Origin: Larkinella rosea
GTDB lineage: Bacteria; Bacteroidota; Bacteroidia; Cytophagales; Spirosomataceae
DNA: 64,000 nt
Direction: 5' to 3'
Assembly: GCF_003858635.1 (NCBI RefSeq)
Contig: NZ_RQJO01000007.1
Location: forward strand, 1,489,941 to 1,553,940
The position numbers and the translations under genes are program-made. Below are positions 60,299-64,000 of this stretch, in pieces. Under the pieces are notes generated by a model. The model was given only the letters and a program-made list of their open reading frames with translations. It was not told the DNA's origin and searched no databases. Position 1 is the first letter of the stretch; each line of letters begins with the position of its first letter.

Positions 60299-61929
60299 TT
60301 CAGATACCGCTCTGCCGGTTTCAAAACCGCTCGCTTGGGATACGCCACACCTTTATAACTGCCGAGCGATTTAGGGTCACCGCCTGTATAGCTGGGCAAC
60401 TTTGGAAAGGGATAAATGGGTCGCTGAAACCGGATTCCATTCGCGGGGACACCGCCCGTGTAAGCCGTTGCGATGAGTTTATCCGGTGCGTTTCCTTTTT
60501 CAACCCAGTTCATCAGAGCCGTTAATACATCGTGTTCACTGTCTTGTGGAACATTCAACGCCAGATTCTGACCGCAGTCGTTCAGCCCCGGCCCTCCCCC
60601 GCAGTGCGCCATTCCGGGAATCAGGTAAAACCGGAAAAAATCAGCGGCTCGCTTCGCCCCACCTTGTGCTTCGATTACCCGCTCATAATAGCTCACGGCA
60701 TCCTGGTATGGCACGAGTGGGTCAGCCGTGCCGGTGTACATCAGAATTTTTCCACCGCGTTTTTTTAAGGGTTCTAAATCCGGATTATTGGCGTTGAGAA
60801 TCGGGGCCAGCACCGAATCCATTTTGTCCTGATCGCGGTCAAAATCAAACGTTTTGTAATCGAACTGGCGTCCAAAGACCCACAAATACTGGTAGAAAAG
60901 CGAGTTAGGGGCTTGTTTCGGATTTTGCTGGTATTCCAGACCGGACGAGGAATTTTCGCTTCCGATTGGCAAAGGCGTATAAATCCGTTCACCCGTGCGC
61001 GGATTGACCGGCCCGGCCATGATTTTTTTCAAGGCTGTCAATTGAACCGACGTCAGACAGGTCACGTCATCGGTCCCATTCGGGCATTTGGGCAGCGTTT
61101 CCGAATTGAACTGACATGCCCGCGGATCGGTCAGGAAATCATCGCCGGGCGCACCACCGTCTTTTCCGGCACATGCTTTCAAAACCGCATTGGTGATTAG
61201 GGCAATTTTTTCTCTTGGCAGAAATGCGCTTCCCGGTTGTTCATTGGTTACCTTGTAATTCCAGACAAAACCGGTGTGCAAATGGGTGCGGTTATTGGCG
61301 GGTGCGCCCACCAGAATCCCATCATAATCATCAGGATACCGCTGCGCTTCCATCAAAGCCTGCTGGCCCCCGGTCGAGCAACCCGCGAAATACGCGCGCT
61401 GAGCCGGTTTCTGGTAATACGCCTGCGTAATGGCTTTAGCGGTTTTTGTCATTTCGTGCGTGGCGCGGTGACCAAAATCCGTCCAGCGTTCGGGATGGCC
61501 AACGGCCTCATTTGCGTTTGGGGACGTTCCCATGTCGGTGTTCGTCGTCGCAAATCCGCGCTTCAGTCCATTGACGAGTGCGCCATAATTGATGATTCCC
61601 GCACCCCCGCCCGTTCCGGTTCCCAAAAACCGCCCGTTCCAGCTCGATTGGGGCAACCACACTTCAATTCGGATGTTCGACTCGGCAGTCGGTTTCAAGG
61701 TCGCGGCAACCCGGCAAAATGCGGGCAGATCAGGAACCGCAACGCCACTACCCGGCAATTTGAAAGTACCGGCGGCTATGCACTCGGCGGTTGTAAGAGT
61801 TGCGGTGGGGAACGCTTGTTTAGCCAATTGCTGGCAGTTGCAATCGGCGGTTTGGGCTTGGGCGTCCCGATTTGTTATACCCCATTGAAGCACTAACAGG
61901 AAGAAGAAAAGGCAGTTTTTAGATTTCAT
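60295..61929 (-). CDS. Tannase/feruloyl esterase family protein
   Basis: A 544-residue secreted esterase with signal peptide (cleaved near AQAQ26). The catalytic triad of the family can be placed: nucleophile Ser185 in FAGCSTGGQQAL, Asp in YTGTADPLVPYQDA, and His in IPGMAHCGGGPG; Cys184 and the Cys in GAPGDDFLTDPRAC-type segments are likely disulfide partners near the site. The enzyme hydrolyses esters of phenolic acids. Monocistronic, with a TACCTTTG box upstream. Confidence 0.94.
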   Translation of the reverse strand: MKSKNCLFFFLLVLQWGITNRDAQAQTADCNCQQLAKQAFPTATLTTAECIAAGTFKLPGSGVAVPDLPAFCRVAATLKPTAESNIRIEVWLPQSSWNGRFLGTGTGGGAGIINYGALVNGLKRGFATTNTDMGTSPNANEAVGHPERWTDFGHRATHEMTKTAKAITQAYYQKPAQRAYFAGCSTGGQQALMEAQRYPDDYDGILVGAPANNRTHLHTGFVWNYKVTNEQPGSAFLPREKIALITNAVLKACAGKDGGAPGDDFLTDPRACQFNSETLPKCPNGTDDVTCLTSVQLTALKKIMAGPVNPRTGERIYTPLPIGSENSSSGLEYQQNPKQAPNSLFYQYLWVFGRQFDYKTFDFDRDQDKMDSVLAPILNANNPDLEPLKKRGGKILMYTGTADPLVPYQDAVSYYERVIEAQGGAKRAADFFRFYLIPGMAHCGGGPGLNDCGQNLALNVPQDSEHDVLTALMNWVEKGNAPDKLIATAYTGGVPANGIRFQRPIYPFPKLPSYTGGDPKSLGSYKGVAYPKRAVLKPAERYLK

Positions 61930-61952
61930 ATTGAGCGGGTTCGGGACTGGTT

Positions 61953-61960
61953 CAAAGGTA
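61953..61960 (-). promoter_or_regulatory. Bacteroidota-type -7 box of the tannase gene
   Basis: The minus strand reads TACCTTTG, 23 bases upstream of the ATG. The region where the -33 element should lie (about 61980) is inside the left arm of the GCGGAG hairpin at 61965, so the repeat may have replaced or provide it. Confidence 0.4.
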
Positions 61961-61964
61961 ATTG

Positions 61965-62056
61965 TTTCGCGGAGGTAAGCGGAGAAGAGCAGAGTTAAGC
62001 GGAGATTATTTTTTTTCTCTGCGTAACTCTGCTCTTCTCCGCTTACCTCCGCGAAA
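61965..62056. repeat. Long hairpin, GCGGAG family, copy 4
   Basis: Arms are exact over at least 32 bases (TTTCGCGGAGGTAAGCGGAG then AAGAGCAGAG), followed by inner near-matches around a T-rich loop. It lies between the divergent tannase and aldolase genes, unlike copies 1 to 3, so it cannot simply be a terminator. Confidence 0.92.
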
Positions 62057-62166
62057 TAACTTTACAAAATAAATCGTACTTTGCAGACTGATTCGGAGAT
62101 TTGGTAACAGTCTAGGAATCAGCCTATTTTTTCTTTAAGCTATCTATTTTTTATTCCCTACTGACT

Positions 62167-63246
62167 ATGAGCGAAGTAGCCACCCGATTTAAACCCGGCG
62201 TCGTCACCGGAGAAGGCGTCTCCGAAATTTTCCGTCACGCTAACGAAAATGACTATGCGCTTCCGGCGGTAAACGTTGTCGGTACCAATTCAGTCAACGC
62301 CGTTTTGGAAACCGCTAAAGCCGTTAACTCACCGGTTATCATTCAGTTCTCGAATGGCGGAGCTATTTTTTACGCGGGCAAAACCCTGTCGAACACCAAT
62401 CAGCAAGCGGCTATTGCGGGTTCGATTTCCGGGGCAAAACATATTCACGCGATTGCTGAATTATACGGTGTGCCGGTGATTCTGCACACGGACCACTGTG
62501 CCAAGAAATTGCTCCCCTGGATCGACGGTCTGCTCGACGCGGGTGAAAAACATTTCGACCAAACCGGGAAACCTCTGTACAGCTCGCACATGCTCGACCT
62601 GTCGGAAGAACCGATCGAAGAAAACATCGAAATCTGCGCCAAATATTTCGAGCGGATGGCGAAAATCGGCATGACGCTGGAGATTGAACTCGGCGTGACG
62701 GGAGGTGAAGAAGACGGCGTCGATAACTCGGACGTCGACGATTCAAAACTGTATACGCAGCCTTCGGAAGTAGCATTTGCCTACGAAGAATTGAAGAAAA
62801 TATCGCCGAATTTCACCATTGCGGCCGCTTTTGGCAACGTTCACGGCGTTTACAAACCGGGTAACGTGAAGCTGTCACCGATCATTCTGAAAAACTCCCA
62901 GGACTACATTCAGGAGAAATTCGGAACGGGTCCGCTGCCGGTCAACTTCGTTTTCCACGGCGGTTCAGGGTCAAGCCGGGAAGAGATCCGGGAAGCTATT
63001 CACTACGGAGCCATCAAGATGAACATCGATACCGATATTCAGTGGGCAACCTGGGAAGGCGTTAAAAACTACTACGAAGCCAACAAAGCGTATCTGCAAG
63101 GTCAGTTGGGGAACCCCGCCGGGGCAGATTCGCCGAACAAAAAATACTACGATCCGCGCGTCTGGTTGCGCAAAGGGGAAGAAAGTCTCGTAAGCCGTCT
63201 AAAAGTGGCTTTTGAAGATCTGAACTGCATCAATCGCCTGGCGTAA
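62167..63246 (+). CDS. fbaA: Fructose-bisphosphate aldolase, class II
   Basis: A 359-residue zinc aldolase of glycolysis (fructose 1,6-bisphosphate to glyceraldehyde 3-phosphate plus dihydroxyacetone phosphate). Zinc ligands sit in HTDHCAKK, AFGNVHGVY and VFHGGSGSS; MNIDTDIQWATW and EIELGVTGGEEDG are also characteristic of the E. coli FbaA subtype. The length matches the family. A terminator follows 35 bases later. Confidence 0.97.
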   Translation: MSEVATRFKPGVVTGEGVSEIFRHANENDYALPAVNVVGTNSVNAVLETAKAVNSPVIIQFSNGGAIFYAGKTLSNTNQQAAIAGSISGAKHIHAIAELYGVPVILHTDHCAKKLLPWIDGLLDAGEKHFDQTGKPLYSSHMLDLSEEPIEENIEICAKYFERMAKIGMTLEIELGVTGGEEDGVDNSDVDDSKLYTQPSEVAFAYEELKKISPNFTIAAAFGNVHGVYKPGNVKLSPIILKNSQDYIQEKFGTGPLPVNFVFHGGSGSSREEIREAIHYGAIKMNIDTDIQWATWEGVKNYYEANKAYLQGQLGNPAGADSPNKKYYDPRVWLRKGEESLVSRLKVAFEDLNCINRLA

Positions 63247-63278
63247 GGAGTTAAAATGAGGCCGCCCTCGCGGTTAAA

Positions 63279-63319
63279 AAAAGAGTTACGGGCTTCGGCT
63301 TGTAACTCTTTTTTGTTTT
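63279..63319 (+). terminator. Rho-independent terminator after fbaA
   Basis: AAGAGTTAC, the loop GGGCTTCGGCTT, GTAACTCTT and then a T tract. The stem is also preceded by A's, so it can serve both strands. Confidence 0.88.
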
Positions 63320-63796
63320 AATGCCAGAAAAGTGCCGTTTACACATTGGTCCTACCCGCCCTTTCTTTCGTCCGCTGGATTGGTCAGCGTCCGGTGAAAA
63401 TCTCGGATACGAACTACAGCACCCAGCCCTACTCTGCCGTGAAGGTATACCGGTTTGGACTTGCCGACCGGATTGACAAACCGCCCGGTTTCTCTCCTTC
63501 CAGCCCGATGTTCTGTGCATTTTTTAAATGAACAGAACAATCACAAAATCTGAAATAACCAAAAATATACTTTTGTAAAAATAAGTATCAAAAAATAGTG
63601 TATTCAACTATTAATGTCTGATAGTTCATTTAAAATTCCCTTTATACAGCTTCTTTTTATCGAAAATTAGTAATCGCCGTTGAATTGAAATGCGAATTTC
63701 TAAAAAGTATTCAAGAATTTAGTATTTATACCTAGTAGTAGGTAGCCCGAATTAACTCGTTTTGCGTATCTTGGGAAAGCCAATACGAAACGTGTC
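63320..63796. other. Intergenic region between fbaA and the C-terminal gene
   Basis: About 480 bases without a convincing gene. The first part (63330-63530) is GC-rich and open in several frames, with a plus-strand stretch reading ISDTNYSTQPYSAVKVYRFG; it may be the remnant of a gene but no family was recognised. The second part is AT-rich and probably carries the promoter of the gene at 63797. Confidence 0.5.
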
Positions 63797-64000
63797 ATGA
63801 AAACTTTGTCCCTTTTATCAACGACGCTCAACGTCGTGTTCATTTCCCGACGGTTTACCACCAGCAAAGAGTGTCCACACTGTGGTCGGGATCAATCCGC
63901 AGCAGAACGAATCCCCCGCTCAATACTCACGAAAAGTATGTTGTTTTTCATTCCGAATCGCACGTATCGCTGCATGGGTTGCCGTAAATCGTTCGTAAAA
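63797..64000 (+). CDS. Partial gene for a small Cys-rich zinc-binding protein
   Basis: The frame from the ATG at 63797 is open to the window end (68 codons, last codon complete). It contains CPHCG (about residues 28-32) and a later CMGC, giving a four-cysteine zinc ribbon, followed by basic residues (RKSFVK). The rest of the protein lies outside. Small zinc ribbon proteins of this type with a hydrophobic or basic tail are frequent in Cytophagales, with unknown function. Confidence 0.7.
   Translation, partial: MKTLSLLSTTLNVVFISRRFTTSKECPHCGRDQSAAERIPRSILTKSMLFFIPNRTYRCMGCRKSFVK

Noticed and set aside
4735-62056. Long hairpins interpreted as insertion-sequence ends or CRISPR-like repeats
   Set aside because: No transposase gene, no target duplications and no regularly spaced unit array with unique spacers; each is a self-contained inverted repeat.
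63352-63540. Minus-strand frame of 62 codons after fbaA
   Set aside because: No family features; Arg-rich translation typical of a shadow of GC-rich DNA.

Overview
The window looks like chromosome of a Bacteroidota bacterium, most probably a Cytophagales member of the Spirosoma/Larkinella type. The support is a SusC/SusD pair, many Bacteroidota-style AraC regulators, LytTR response-regulator remnants, GH127 and GH43-like enzymes, DUF1080 and Gfo/Idh/MocA sugar genes, a RecB-like AddA helicase, -7 promoter boxes of the TAnnTTTG type and no evident Shine-Dalgarno sites. This placement is inference from gene content; there is no rRNA or tRNA gene in the window.

Layout: 1-10.3 kb is a mixed set of single genes (truncated serine hydrolase; AraC regulator with an adjacent SDR; DUF4180, DinB-like, KptA, GH43-like, acyltransferase, VOC). 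10.3-12.75 kb is a clearly AT-rich island carrying two genes, one of them an HNH-HEPN fusion, next to the amputated 3' end of an SRPBCC/AHSA1 gene; this is the best candidate for an undescribed (defence-like) system. 12.76-17.2 kb encodes two secreted amidohydrolases, one a double-domain protein. 20.2-25.0 kb is a minus-strand sugar operon (DUF1080, Gfo/Idh/MocA, two sugar isomerase/epimerase-like proteins, PhyH) divergent from an AraC regulator at 25.1 kb. 28.0-32.0 kb is hisG-hisD-hisC with a VapBC-type pair between hisD and hisC. 32.7-36.1 kb is an AddA-like helicase whose nuclease motif looks degenerate; 36.2 kb is a GH127 enzyme. 40.9-42.0 kb is a graveyard with the remains of a LytTR response regulator. 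45.8-48.9 kb is an NAD-salvage unit (nicotinamide phosphoribosyltransferase, PRPP synthetase, NrtR-like Nudix regulator) with a palindromic operator candidate at the prs start. 53.0-60.2 kb is a SusC-SusD-lipoprotein-M20 amidohydrolase locus, followed by a tannase-family esterase and a class II aldolase.

A recurrent feature is a set of long intergenic hairpins at gene ends. Four (4735, 32600, 60178, 61965) belong to one family built from GCGGAG units: arm sequence differs between copies but both arms of each copy agree, so the pairing rather than the sequence is kept. Two others (36077, 57871) form a second family. Several touch or supply stop codons of neighbouring genes. No transposase, CRISPR array, tRNA or rRNA gene was recognised.
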